A DNA stretch of 64,000 nucleotides from Verrucomicrobiota bacterium (GTDB lineage: Bacteria; Verrucomicrobiota; Verrucomicrobiia; Chthoniobacterales; UBA6821): assembly GCA_021413925.1 (NCBI GenBank), contig JAIOPL010000001.1:62001-126000 (forward strand). The letters are read 5' to 3'. Numbering within the stretch: the first letter of the stretch is position 1; every line of letters starts with the position of its first letter. Of this stretch, positions 19,503 through 27,936 are shown piece by piece. The notes under the pieces were generated by a model, which saw nothing but the letters and a program-made list of their open reading frames with translations, was not told the origin of the DNA and did no database searches. The position numbers were made by a program, and so were the translations under genes.

Positions 19503-21302
19503 CTAGTGGGATTCCAAAGTGATGTGGGCGGGGGCCTTCTCATTCTGAGGCAGGAAATCCCTTGCCAGACCGGGAACGCTATACTCGTAGGGACCGTGAT
19601 AGACAGTCGGCGTCACTGCAAAGTTTCCGTGAGGGATCGGATGGGAAACCGTCCACTCCAGGGTGGTGGAGTTCCAGGGATTCGCAGGGGCCTTGGGACC
19701 ATTCAACATGCTCCATACGATATTCACGACAAAGGGAATGGTGGCGAGTCCGAGGCCCATCGCCCCGATCGTGCAGACAACATTCAGGGGTTGGAGCTGC
19801 TTGAGGCAGTCGTAGACTGTCGGATCGGCAATGCGTCGCATCATGCCTCCAAGGCCGAGATTGTGCATCGGGAAGAAGGTCAGGTTAAAGAAGACGAAGG
19901 TCATCCAGAAATGGATCCAACCGAGCGTGTTATTGAACATTCTGCCCGACATCTTTGGGAACCAAAAATAGACTGCTGCGAAGATCGCGAACATGCTACC
20001 TCCGAAGAGGACGTAGTGGAAGTGGGCGACGATGAAGTAGGTATGGTGAACGAAGAGATCCACAGGCGTAGAAGCCATGAAGATGCCGCTGAGGCCGCCG
20101 ATGACGAACATTGAGACAAAGGAGACAGCAAATGCCATCGGCACCGTGTAGTGGATCGACCCGCGCCAGATCGTCCCCATCCAGTTGAAGGTCTTGATAG
20201 CACTAGGAACCGCGATGACCATCGTCGAGACGGAGAAAGCCGCACTCAACGTGAGGTTCATGCCACTGACATACATATGGTGTCCCCAGACGATGAATCC
20301 GAGGAAGCCGATCGAGATCATTGCCCAGACCATGGCCTTGTAGCCGAAGACGGGCTTGCGGGAGAAAACCGAGAGAATTTCAGACGTGAGGCCGAACGCA
20401 GGCAGGATAAGGATGTAAACCTCGGGGTGCCCGAAAAACCAGAATAGGTGCTGCCAGAGAAGAGGTTGCCCGTAACCGGAGGGGCGGTAGAAAGTGGTGC
20501 CGAAATTTAAATCGAAGATGATCAGGGCCGCCGCCGCCGAAAGAACGGGGATCGCCAGAATGAGTAGGATCGCTGTCAGAAAGATCGCCCAGACGGGAAG
20601 CGGCATCCGAAACATTGTCATTCCGGGAGCCCTCATCGTGATCACGGTGGTGATGTAGTTGACCGCTCCGGTGATCGAGGAGAGACCGTTGATAAAGAGG
20701 GCGGCGCACCAGAGGCTCTGACCCATGGGCGTCTGGTTGTAAGCAGCAACACTACTGAGCGGAGCATAGGCGGTCCATCCGGTGCCTGGAGCGCCTCCTG
20801 GCACCCAGAAGGAGCTCAACATGATGACCCCGGAAAGAGCGAAGAGCCAGTAGCTCAACTCGTTCAGAGCAGGAAAGGCCATGTCACCGGCCCCGATTTT
20901 GAGCGGAATGAGGAAATTTCCGAAGACACCGATAAGCAGTGGCATCGCCACAAAGAAGACCAAAATAGTACCGTGCATGGTAACCAGCACGTTGTATCCA
21001 CTCGGAATAATGGCCCCCTCGTCGTTCACGACACTATGGGGAAGGAGATTACCAATCAACGGAATGGGGTGACCGGGAAAGGCCAACTGCCAACGCATCG
21101 CCAAGGCCATCGCACCGCCGAAAAGAAGGAAGATCAAGGCAGACCAGAGAAACTGGAGCGCGATCATCTTGTGATCGGTGTTCCAGAGGTAGTGCATGAT
21201 GCCGGGCTTCCCCTGCACATGTCCATGACCATGGTCATCATGATGACTGCCACCGTGGGTCTCCACGGTCGAGAGGCTGTCGTGGGTGAGTGAGTTACTC
21301 AT
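19503..21302 (-). CDS. coxA: Cytochrome c oxidase subunit I (A-type)
   Basis: This 599-residue catalytic subunit should have twelve helices. The high-spin haem/CuB ligands are visible in HPEVYILILPAFG, which carries the cross-linked Tyr and the D-channel Glu, in VWGHHMYVSG, and in YFIVAHFHYVLFGG, which has both haem ligands of helix X. All six expected histidines are therefore present, unlike in the CcoN-like protein nearby. The N-terminus is His-rich (HGGSHHDDHGHGH). It starts four bases after coxB. Proton-pumping reduction of O2 to water is the inferred role. Confidence 0.96.
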   Translation of the reverse strand: MSNSLTHDSLSTVETHGGSHHDDHGHGHVQGKPGIMHYLWNTDHKMIALQFLWSALIFLLFGGAMALAMRWQLAFPGHPIPLIGNLLPHSVVNDEGAIIPSGYNVLVTMHGTILVFFVAMPLLIGVFGNFLIPLKIGAGDMAFPALNELSYWLFALSGVIMLSSFWVPGGAPGTGWTAYAPLSSVAAYNQTPMGQSLWCAALFINGLSSITGAVNYITTVITMRAPGMTMFRMPLPVWAIFLTAILLILAIPVLSAAAALIIFDLNFGTTFYRPSGYGQPLLWQHLFWFFGHPEVYILILPAFGLTSEILSVFSRKPVFGYKAMVWAMISIGFLGFIVWGHHMYVSGMNLTLSAAFSVSTMVIAVPSAIKTFNWMGTIWRGSIHYTVPMAFAVSFVSMFVIGGLSGIFMASTPVDLFVHHTYFIVAHFHYVLFGGSMFAIFAAVYFWFPKMSGRMFNNTLGWIHFWMTFVFFNLTFFPMHNLGLGGMMRRIADPTVYDCLKQLQPLNVVCTIGAMGLGLATIPFVVNIVWSMLNGPKAPANPWNSTTLEWTVSHPIPHGNFAVTPTVYHGPYEYSVPGLARDFLPQNEKAPAHITLESH

Positions 21303-21306
21303 AAGA

Positions 21307-22248
21307 TTAAAGTTTATTTCCTACGGTCGGGGCGGTCAAGGAAGTCGCCTTTGCAGGACTTGGAACTGCAACAGGAAGAGATGGAGGAGCAGGTGAGATC
21401 CCCGCATTCTTCTGCTGACGAGGAGTCAGCCACTTCTGAAACTCCTCTTCAGAGACAATCTTGATCGGGGCCTTCATATTGTAGTGACCGGTTCCGCAAA
21501 GCTGGTTGCACGCTAGTTGAAAGTCACCGGTCTGTGTTGCTTGAAACCAGACCCAGCCGATGGTTCGGCCCGGAACACAATCCTGATAGAGGCGGAACTC
21601 AGGCACATAAAAGGAGTGGATCACATCGCGGGAGTGAAGAAGAACATGGACAGGACGGCCAACTGGAATCACGAGATCCGTGGTAATGACATCCTGGGCC
21701 GTCTTGGGGTTCTCGGGATCGGTGCCGAAAGGATTCTGCGGGGTTATGTTGCGTACATCCATCGGGGCGAGCTTGCCGCTAATTCCCGGATACCGCATCT
21801 GCCACCCGAACTGGTAGCTGGAGACATCGATGGTCAGGGCGTTATCGGGCGCCGGTCGGTGGATCTCCTCCCAGACACGGTTGCTATAGATGGCGAGAGC
21901 AAGGAAGATGATGGTTGGGGCCGTGGTCCAGATGATCTCCAGCTTATTGTTGCCATGGCTGTAATGGGCGGGAACTCCTGGTCGACGACGATAAACAATC
22001 AGGTAGTAAATGTAGACCCCCTGGGTAACAACGAAGACCACGGCCGTCAGCCAGAAGATCATCTTGATAATCGAGTCAATCTGCAGACCAGTGGTCGTGA
22101 CACACGGCGGTAGTCCGTAGATGTTGCCATTGCGCTGCTCGGCCAAGAGACCTCCCGCCATTAGCATGGATGCGAGAAAAATGCCGCCCGTCAGGCAACG
22201 GGAAGCCATCCGTTTGGTGAAGAGTGAGAAAAACATGGCGGTGATCAT
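21307..22248 (-). CDS. coxB: Cytochrome c oxidase subunit II
   Basis: The 313-residue protein has a signal-like first segment, two membrane helices and an exported cupredoxin domain. The CuA site is complete: the His in SRDVIHSFYVPEF, and CNQLCGTGHYNMK with two Cys and a His. No cytochrome c domain is fused. The C-terminus is a Pro/Ala-rich tail. A separate mono-haem cytochrome gene overlaps its start by four bases and probably replaces the caa3-type fusion. Confidence 0.95.
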   Translation of the reverse strand: MITAMFFSLFTKRMASRCLTGGIFLASMLMAGGLLAEQRNGNIYGLPPCVTTTGLQIDSIIKMIFWLTAVVFVVTQGVYIYYLIVYRRRPGVPAHYSHGNNKLEIIWTTAPTIIFLALAIYSNRVWEEIHRPAPDNALTIDVSSYQFGWQMRYPGISGKLAPMDVRNITPQNPFGTDPENPKTAQDVITTDLVIPVGRPVHVLLHSRDVIHSFYVPEFRLYQDCVPGRTIGWVWFQATQTGDFQLACNQLCGTGHYNMKAPIKIVSEEEFQKWLTPRQQKNAGISPAPPSLPVAVPSPAKATSLTAPTVGNKL

Positions 22249-22889
22249 TTCGTGGCCGGAGCAGGTCCTGCAGGAGCGGCGGGCTTGACTGGAGGAGTAG
22301 CCAGGAGTTGCTCCTGGGTCCAGGAATCAGTCTGGGCAGCGCCGGCTTTCCGGATTTGGGCAACAAAGTCAGCCGTGATAGCGGAGGCATTGTTACCCCA
22401 GTCGGAACGGATGTAGGTCAGGATGTCGGCGATCTGGTCGTCCGAGAGTTGCTTCCATGGCACCATGGCGTTGTTGTATTGCTGCCCCTTGACTTCGAAG
22501 GTCCCCTGCAGGCCGTTCAGGACAAGCATCACCAGATGATTTTCCGCGTGCTTCCCCTCGGTAAGCACCCACTCGCTGCCAGCAAGCGGAGGAAACTGGC
22601 CCGCCACCCCCATGCCGTTCGGTTGATGGCAGACAACGCAGTTCTGCGTGTAGAGGCGCTTGCCAACGACCTTGGGATCCACGGGAGCCGCAGCAGTAGC
22701 ACCACCGCCGGCCCAGTTCACGGCATTGCTCTCATAGACATCCTGACGAAATCCACCGCTGTTAAAGCCGAGGTAGAGGCCACCCCAAATCAGAGCCAGC
22801 ATGAAGGCTCCGACAAGCCAAGGAGACAGCGGCCTATTCGTCTCCTCAGTTACTTCCTTGGGATGTTGGTTGTGGTGATCGTTATTCAC
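22245..22889 (-). CDS. Membrane-anchored mono-haem cytochrome c
   Basis: The product has 214 residues, with a cytoplasmic start (GTG), one anchor helix (LVGAFMLALIWGGLYLGF) and a class I cytochrome c domain. The haem motif is CVVCH, followed by PNGMGVAGQFPPLAGS, and the axial Met is probably in NAMVPWKQL. The C-terminal Ala/Pro-rich tail resembles that of CoxB. Its gene directly precedes coxB, and it likely carries electrons from alternative complex III to CuA. Confidence 0.88.
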   Translation of the reverse strand: MNNDHHNQHPKEVTEETNRPLSPWLVGAFMLALIWGGLYLGFNSGGFRQDVYESNAVNWAGGGATAAAPVDPKVVGKRLYTQNCVVCHQPNGMGVAGQFPPLAGSEWVLTEGKHAENHLVMLVLNGLQGTFEVKGQQYNNAMVPWKQLSDDQIADILTYIRSDWGNNASAITADFVAQIRKAGAAQTDSWTQEQLLATPPVKPAAPAGPAPATK

Positions 22890-22908
22890 GGCTGGTCGTC
22901 TTATCGTC

Positions 22909-23547
22909 TTATTTTGCAGCCCCGATCTTCTTCACGGGAGCCTCCGGCAACGGGTAATCATGGCGCAGGGAAAGGAGATAGGCGACGAGGTTTTTGGCGT
23001 CGGCTGTGGGAACTACTTCATAGCCCTCCTGCGGAGCATCGTCCCCCGTCAGTGCAAGAGCCTCGTTGGATCGCTGGCCCTGGATCTTGCGGATAAGGAA
23101 AAGATCGCTGAAGCAGGGCATGAGCGACCCCTCGCAGACGGCGGAGGGATGGTAGAGGTGGATTAAGTGCCACTTGGCATCGGGACGACGCACACCGACG
23201 TTCGTGAGATCCTGCCCAAGGCGGCGTGATCCCAGGAAGGCCGTTGAGTCACGCAGATAGTCACGGGCTACAGAGGGACGAGCACCCCAACCCCGATCAA
23301 TATCCGAAGAGGTAATGCTGGTCTGGCGCACTTGCTGGCTATGGCAGGAAATGCAACCCTCGGTCGCGTAGACGCGCTGTCCTGCAATGGCTTGACCGCC
23401 ATAGGTAGGGGGAAGGGAGCCCCCGTTATCGGCATCGGCTACTGGAGTGAGACGACCAAGCTGGAGAGCCGGATAAGCGACGAGGCCGAGCCAAGAAGTC
23501 AGGAAGACCAAGAAGATACCGCTCAGCAATGTAGGGAGACGATGCAT
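22909..23547 (-). CDS. CcoO/FixO-like mono-haem cytochrome
   Basis: The 212-residue protein resembles CcoO, the mono-haem subunit of cbb3 oxidases. It has one N-terminal helix (LLSGIFLVFLTSWLGLVAYP), then EGCISCHSQQVRQ with haem cysteines C65 and C68, a WGARPSVARDYLRD segment, and LGQDLTNVGVRRPDAKWHLIHLYHP. GSLMP supplies the likely Met ligand. CcoO normally works with CcoN, and the gene follows a CcoN-like gene whose product has lost its metal ligands. No CcoP or CcoQ is nearby. Confidence 0.85.
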   Translation of the reverse strand: MHRLPTLLSGIFLVFLTSWLGLVAYPALQLGRLTPVADADNGGSLPPTYGGQAIAGQRVYATEGCISCHSQQVRQTSITSSDIDRGWGARPSVARDYLRDSTAFLGSRRLGQDLTNVGVRRPDAKWHLIHLYHPSAVCEGSLMPCFSDLFLIRKIQGQRSNEALALTGDDAPQEGYEVVPTADAKNLVAYLLSLRHDYPLPEAPVKKIGAAK

Positions 23548-23548
23548 G

Positions 23549-25006
23549 TTATTTCCCGTTGTGCTTGTTAAGGAGATAATCACCCGCCAGAGCAAACGTG
23601 ATGTTCGCGCCAAGAGTCAGCATGGCTATAAGGAGCAGCAACTGCGCCACACATTCCATCAAGTGAAAGGGGTAGGAGTAGGAGGTTATGTTGAGGAAGG
23701 AGACTGTGGGATCGGCAAGGGCAAGCCCAGTAAAGAGACCTCCGAGAAGCATCAAGACGACCAGCATACCGAGCCCCACCAAGGTCAGGATGTAATGGCG
23801 TCCCGCGAGCACCGGACACCAGCAATCGCGCCCGAGGAGTTGGGGCAGCGACTCGTAAAGCACGCCGAAAAGTGGCAGGGAGATGGCTCCTAGGATCCAG
23901 AGCTGGGTCTTAGCCTCAGTGAAGGCGGTGAACCGGACAGCTCCGCTGACATCCGGCAAGGAGGCGAGCGCTCCGATCACGCCAACGATGACTAGCGCAT
24001 AGAGCCCCATCAGCAGAAAGCGACCAGGAAGACTTGCAGAAACAATGACTTCATTGCGAGGCATCCCGAGGAGATTGATCGAGATCATGATGATCGGAAT
24101 CAGGAAAAGGACTCCGGCGACCACACCGGCAGAAGTCATCCAGGCTGGAACGGGTCCTCCGATGAGGCGGTCCATGCCATTCCATCCTCCAAGGAGAAGA
24201 AGCATCCAGAACCCGAGAGTAGAAAGATTGGGACGGTTCATGAGGCATCCCAGAAGTCGGGGAAGCAGCGCATAGGCGGATGCAAGCGCCACTGGTAACA
24301 GCCAGAGGGCCAGCAGGCTGCCGCAGTACCATGATTGGATCGGGCCTTGAGCCGAGGCCTGAACAGGCTTCCAGGTGAGGAGGAGATTGGCCGTTCCGTA
24401 AACCCATGGGAACCAGCAGAAGGCAGCGACAAGATACCACTGGGCCACCTCGGCGCGAGGGTTGCTCCGGCGATCAAAAAGCAGAACCGCCCAGATTCCG
24501 ATCAGCAGGAATGAGAGCAGGAGCATCGCGGAAGCCCAGTTGGGATACTCGAGCCATTCGACACCCGTGCTGTAGCCTGCGAAGATCGCGAGCGTTCCGA
24601 GTAGGACAGCCAGATTCCAAAGCACCGTTGCGCTGATGATCAACGTCCTGAGCAGCATGCCACCCATGCCCTGGCCATCTCCACCACCGAGAGGACGACC
24701 ACAGAGGCGGGCCATGAGCCAGACGCCGGCGCCAATCGCAGCTTGAGAAGCCCATCCGTAGAGCATGAGATCGCGGGCCATCGGAGCAAGGCGACCGTAG
24801 TTCAGGAAGCTGATACCTCCAAGGAATCCGGGAGCGATCAACTTGATGGAAACAACAAGAGAGAGTAAACAGGCGATCACTAGCCAGTGGATGGCGTTTC
24901 CGAAGAGGATGATCACCGGCAAGCGGACCGAGGCGTCGATGGCCTTGTTGTCGACGGGTTCATGACCCGGCGCGGGATGATGATGGGGAAGGGTGTGATG
25001 GCTCAT
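23549..25006 (-). CDS. CcoN-like oxidase subunit I homologue lacking all haem and copper ligands
   Basis: The ATG at 25006 gives 485 residues with about twelve helices. Landmarks of CcoN are recognisable, but each metal ligand is replaced. NYGRLAPMARD (69-79) has no His where CcoN has GRLRPLH. IQSWYCGS (223-230) stands for WWYGHN. GGWNGMDRL (273-281) lacks the HH pair. FTEAKTQLW (362-370) lacks the HxH of helix X. Outside a His-rich N-terminus, only H40, H404, H448 and H482 remain. It cannot be a normal oxidase and may be a structural or quinol-binding subunit. Confidence 0.8.
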   Translation of the reverse strand: MSHHTLPHHHPAPGHEPVDNKAIDASVRLPVIILFGNAIHWLVIACLLSLVVSIKLIAPGFLGGISFLNYGRLAPMARDLMLYGWASQAAIGAGVWLMARLCGRPLGGGDGQGMGGMLLRTLIISATVLWNLAVLLGTLAIFAGYSTGVEWLEYPNWASAMLLLSFLLIGIWAVLLFDRRSNPRAEVAQWYLVAAFCWFPWVYGTANLLLTWKPVQASAQGPIQSWYCGSLLALWLLPVALASAYALLPRLLGCLMNRPNLSTLGFWMLLLLGGWNGMDRLIGGPVPAWMTSAGVVAGVLFLIPIIMISINLLGMPRNEVIVSASLPGRFLLMGLYALVIVGVIGALASLPDVSGAVRFTAFTEAKTQLWILGAISLPLFGVLYESLPQLLGRDCWCPVLAGRHYILTLVGLGMLVVLMLLGGLFTGLALADPTVSFLNITSYSYPFHLMECVAQLLLLIAMLTLGANITFALAGDYLLNKHNGK

Positions 25007-25019
25007 GGCAATGGCAAGG

Positions 25020-25358
25020 CTATGGTTGGCCCTCCTTGGGAGCTTTGTTCGCAGAGTTTTGCAGGGTCGGAAGGACCAGTTCCAGCGCCCTGCCGATCGG
25101 AATATGGACGATTCCCTTGGCTTGATCATTCCAGCCATAGGTGGTGAGGGCGTTCGAATCGGCGGCCTGAAGCTCCGCGAGATTCTTCGTACGGACGGCA
25201 GCCCGGTCTGCATCTTCCGTTTCCGTGGCGGTGTTAGAGCGGTTGAGCCAGAGACCTCCTAGCACAGCCGCGAGCAGTAGAATCAGAACTCCGATCCAGA
25301 GCAGAATGCCGGTCGATAACCGCGGGTTTTCAGAATTGGACGTATGATTGTGGCTCAT
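25020..25358 (-). CDS. Small one-helix protein of the alternative complex III operon
   Basis: The 112-residue product has one membrane helix (ILLWIGVLILLLAAVLGGLWL) and a soluble part that ends the conserved region with YGWNDQAKGIVHIPIGRALEL. Proteins carrying this YGW-(D)-IPI-RAxEL pattern are frequent beside alternative complex III and oxidase genes, and their role is not established. The start codon shares one base with the actF stop, which argues for translational coupling. Confidence 0.7.
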   Translation of the reverse strand: MSHNHTSNSENPRLSTGILLWIGVLILLLAAVLGGLWLNRSNTATETEDADRAAVRTKNLAELQAADSNALTTYGWNDQAKGIVHIPIGRALELVLPTLQNSANKAPKEGQP

Positions 25359-26590
25359 CAGTCGATGTAGTTGACGGCCTCAGCTAGACGGGGATCCCGC
25401 GAGGGCCAGAGTGGTGAATCGCCGAGGCGCTTCAGGAAGAAGGCACTCAGCGTGCAACCGATCGCAAGAAGCGAGACGACGTCTAGGACGGCAGGGTGGA
25501 AACCTTCCGGATGCAACACGGGCAGGATCATTGTATAAACGTCCAGCAGGTGCATGCAAAGAATCCAGCCAGCGACCAGACCGAGGAATCCGGAGCTGGC
25601 CTTGGGACCACGGAAGAGCAGTAGGACAAAGGGAACCAAGAAGTGGCCGACCACGAGAATGATCCCCAGAACATTCCAGGACGAAGAGGAGCGCAGGACG
25701 TAGTAAACGCTCTCTTCGGGGATGTTCGCATACCAAATGAGCATGTACTGGACGAAGGCAATCCAAGACCAGAAAAGCGTGAAACCAAGCAGTAACTTAC
25801 CAAAGGCGAAGTTATGCTGAGCAGTCAGCACTTTCTTAAGATAGCCGGCGGAGCGAAGTGCATTCGAGAGCAGTATGATGACGCAGAGTGCCGATAGTAC
25901 TGATCCGGCGAAGATGTAGAGTCCCCAGATCGTTGAGTTCCACTTCCAGTTCAGACCCATGATCCAATCGATCGACCAGAAAGTGAGTGAGATGGCACCA
26001 ACCGGCACCAGGAAGAAGGCGACCCTGCGATTACGGATGGTGTGGATGGCTTCGCCATCCTTGTCCTGAGCCAAGGAATTACGACGGAGCAGCAGTGCTC
26101 CAACTCCGAAGAGCAGGAAGTAAAAGACCGTGCGAACCCAGAAGAAATTCACATTCAGGAAGGCGGATTTTTCTGCCAGCTCATGGTTGGTAGAGGGCGA
26201 CAAAGCCATCCATGTCCAGAGATCCGAAGCCACAAAAAGAAGCGGCACCAGCAGCAGGGTCAGAAGCGGCAGCAGACAGGAGATATTCTCCAGTTGTCGT
26301 CGGATTCCGACGCTCCAGGCCGCATCCACTGCATGATGAACGACGATCCAGAAGAGCGATCCGATCAGGATCGTGAAGAAGAAACACCCTGCAAACAACC
26401 ACGAGAAAGCGAACTGGTGGGGATTCGCTAGCCCGAGGATCAGCGAGAGCAAAAGCGTGAACAAGGCTGTCACACAGAGCCCGACAAAACGTCCGCCGAC
26501 ATGCTTGTAGTCGAAGGTCTCGGCGGGCGGAAGGATTCCGGATGCCGATCGTGCTTGCTGTGCAGGGAGTGATTTGTGTTCAGCGATCAT
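25358..26590 (-). CDS. actF: Alternative complex III subunit ActF
   Basis: The 410-residue integral membrane protein has about ten helices and is related to the NrfD-like ActC. Motifs of the ActF group are VGLCVTALFTLLLSLI, HHAVDAAWSVGIRRQLENI, FFWVRTVFYFLL, and WIAFVQYMLIWYANIPEES. ActF helps form the membrane part of the quinol:cytochrome c oxidoreductase. It overlaps actE by four bases and the next small gene by one. Confidence 0.9.
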   Translation of the reverse strand: MIAEHKSLPAQQARSASGILPPAETFDYKHVGGRFVGLCVTALFTLLLSLILGLANPHQFAFSWLFAGCFFFTILIGSLFWIVVHHAVDAAWSVGIRRQLENISCLLPLLTLLLVPLLFVASDLWTWMALSPSTNHELAEKSAFLNVNFFWVRTVFYFLLFGVGALLLRRNSLAQDKDGEAIHTIRNRRVAFFLVPVGAISLTFWSIDWIMGLNWKWNSTIWGLYIFAGSVLSALCVIILLSNALRSAGYLKKVLTAQHNFAFGKLLLGFTLFWSWIAFVQYMLIWYANIPEESVYYVLRSSSSWNVLGIILVVGHFLVPFVLLLFRGPKASSGFLGLVAGWILCMHLLDVYTMILPVLHPEGFHPAVLDVVSLLAIGCTLSAFFLKRLGDSPLWPSRDPRLAEAVNYID

Positions 26591-27327
26591 GGCTTGGCGG
26601 GGCCGGTTGTGGCGGAAGCCGCGTTGGTGCCGGTGAGTGCGGCACGACTAGCCGCGGGCACGTCGTTGATCGTCGCATTCTGCGAACGCTGCAGGGCGCG
26701 CATGTAGGCAACGATGGCCCAGCGGTCTGGCACCTGGATCACCGAACCGTAGCCCATCATCGTATTCTTGCCGTTCACGATCGTGTTGTAGATCTCGCCA
26801 TCACTCATATCGCGAATGCGCTGTTGCTGTAGGTTGGCGACGCCGACCAAGCCATATTTTGTAGCGATACCATTGCCGGCTCCCGTGGCGCCATGACAGA
26901 CGGCACACTGAATCTGGTAACGCTCGCGTCCCCGTTCCAGAGTAGCCATGGTCGCGGAGAAGGGAATGCCATTGCCCCAGTTCGTTCCGATCTTGCCCGT
27001 GTCGGCATAGTCCTGCTTGCCGGAGAAAACAACAACGCTGTAGGGACTTCCCATGGTAGCGATTCCCTCAGAGGCCTGAGCACTGGACTCTGGAGCCGAG
27101 TAACCAACAGGAACAGTCCCGGCTACATTCGCACGAGCGCCGCGTCCATCGTCATAGAAGTCGCTCGGGGCCTGCGCCTTGACTTTGTCCTGACGGACCA
27201 TATCGGGGAAGATCTCGATCGGAGGACGCTTGGTCTTGTGCGGCAGAAAGGAGTAGTCGCGCAGTCCGGCGATGGAGACCACCAGGATGGTGATCAGGAC
27301 AAGAAGGAAAAGGAAATAGCGTACCAT
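26587..27327 (-). CDS. actE: Alternative complex III cytochrome c subunit ActE
   Basis: The 246-residue protein has an N-terminal anchor (YFLFLLVLITILVVSIAGL) and one haem motif, CAVCH, in a class I cytochrome domain. NTIVNGKNTMMGYGSVI contains the probable Met ligand. The PIEIFPDM motif near the start is typical of ActE. A low-complexity Ala/Thr tail ends the chain. It probably passes electrons from ActA/B onward. The order actD-actE-actF is the usual one. Confidence 0.92.
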   Translation of the reverse strand: MVRYFLFLLVLITILVVSIAGLRDYSFLPHKTKRPPIEIFPDMVRQDKVKAQAPSDFYDDGRGARANVAGTVPVGYSAPESSAQASEGIATMGSPYSVVVFSGKQDYADTGKIGTNWGNGIPFSATMATLERGRERYQIQCAVCHGATGAGNGIATKYGLVGVANLQQQRIRDMSDGEIYNTIVNGKNTMMGYGSVIQVPDRWAIVAYMRALQRSQNATINDVPAASRAALTGTNAASATTGPAKP

Positions 27328-27332
27328 GGCAA

Positions 27333-27935
27333 TTATTTCTCTTCTGAGGCCTCCTGATGGATGGCGGTGATGTCACCGGCACCGAGTTCATGGAGTAGCT
27401 CGGTCAGGGCCGAGGTTGAGAATTTCCGGTCGCGGGCTTCTATGGCAATGAAGAAACCGCGCGAAGCATCCTTGGCAAAGAGATCCCAGGCAAACATCGG
27501 ATTATTCCATCGGGGCATCCCCCCCAGCAGGATCATCCCCGTAACGGCCGTGATCGCGCCGATCATGAGGGTCAGGGCCACCACGATAGGAACGTACTGA
27601 GGCAGCGCCAGAAGATTGAGAGGCTTCCCGTCAACCACCAGTGGATAGATGATGCAGCTGGGGATCAGTTGCATCGAGAGAGCAATCAGGACCGCGGAAA
27701 CACCCCCACCCAGGACGAGTAAGCTCAGGATTGATTTGGGGAGCTTCATCGCCTCGGCAAGTCCGTGAATAGGGTAGGGGGTGAAGCACTCGTAGAGTGA
27801 AACTCCCTCGTCGCGGAGGCGATCGACGGCATGGACAAGGGCCTCAGGCGTCTCGAATCGGGCTCCAAGAGCATAGAGAGGCTCCTCTTTGGAACCAGCA
27901 ATCGGCAGGTGATGACCTTGAAAATGATTGCTCAT
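27333..27935 (-). CDS. actD: Alternative complex III subunit ActD (DUF3341)
   Basis: From the chosen ATG the product has 200 residues. A soluble start (ALGARFETPEALVHAVDRLR) is followed by YPIHGLAEAMKLPKS and two membrane helices (LLVLGGGVSAVLIALSM and PIVVALTLMIGAITAVTGMIL). The remaining chain is the cytoplasmic DUF3341 end. The upstream in-frame Met at 27983 lies inside actC, so the later start, one base after the actC stop, is preferred. Confidence 0.92.
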   Translation of the reverse strand: MSNHFQGHHLPIAGSKEEPLYALGARFETPEALVHAVDRLRDEGVSLYECFTPYPIHGLAEAMKLPKSILSLLVLGGGVSAVLIALSMQLIPSCIIYPLVVDGKPLNLLALPQYVPIVVALTLMIGAITAVTGMILLGGMPRWNNPMFAWDLFAKDASRGFFIAIEARDRKFSTSALTELLHELGAGDITAIHQEASEEK

Positions 27936-27936
27936 C

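Noticed and set aside
23549-25006. Reading the CcoN-like protein as a working cbb3 oxidase
   Set aside because: The haem and CuB histidines are absent and no CcoP or CcoQ is present. A functional A-type subunit I is encoded next to it.
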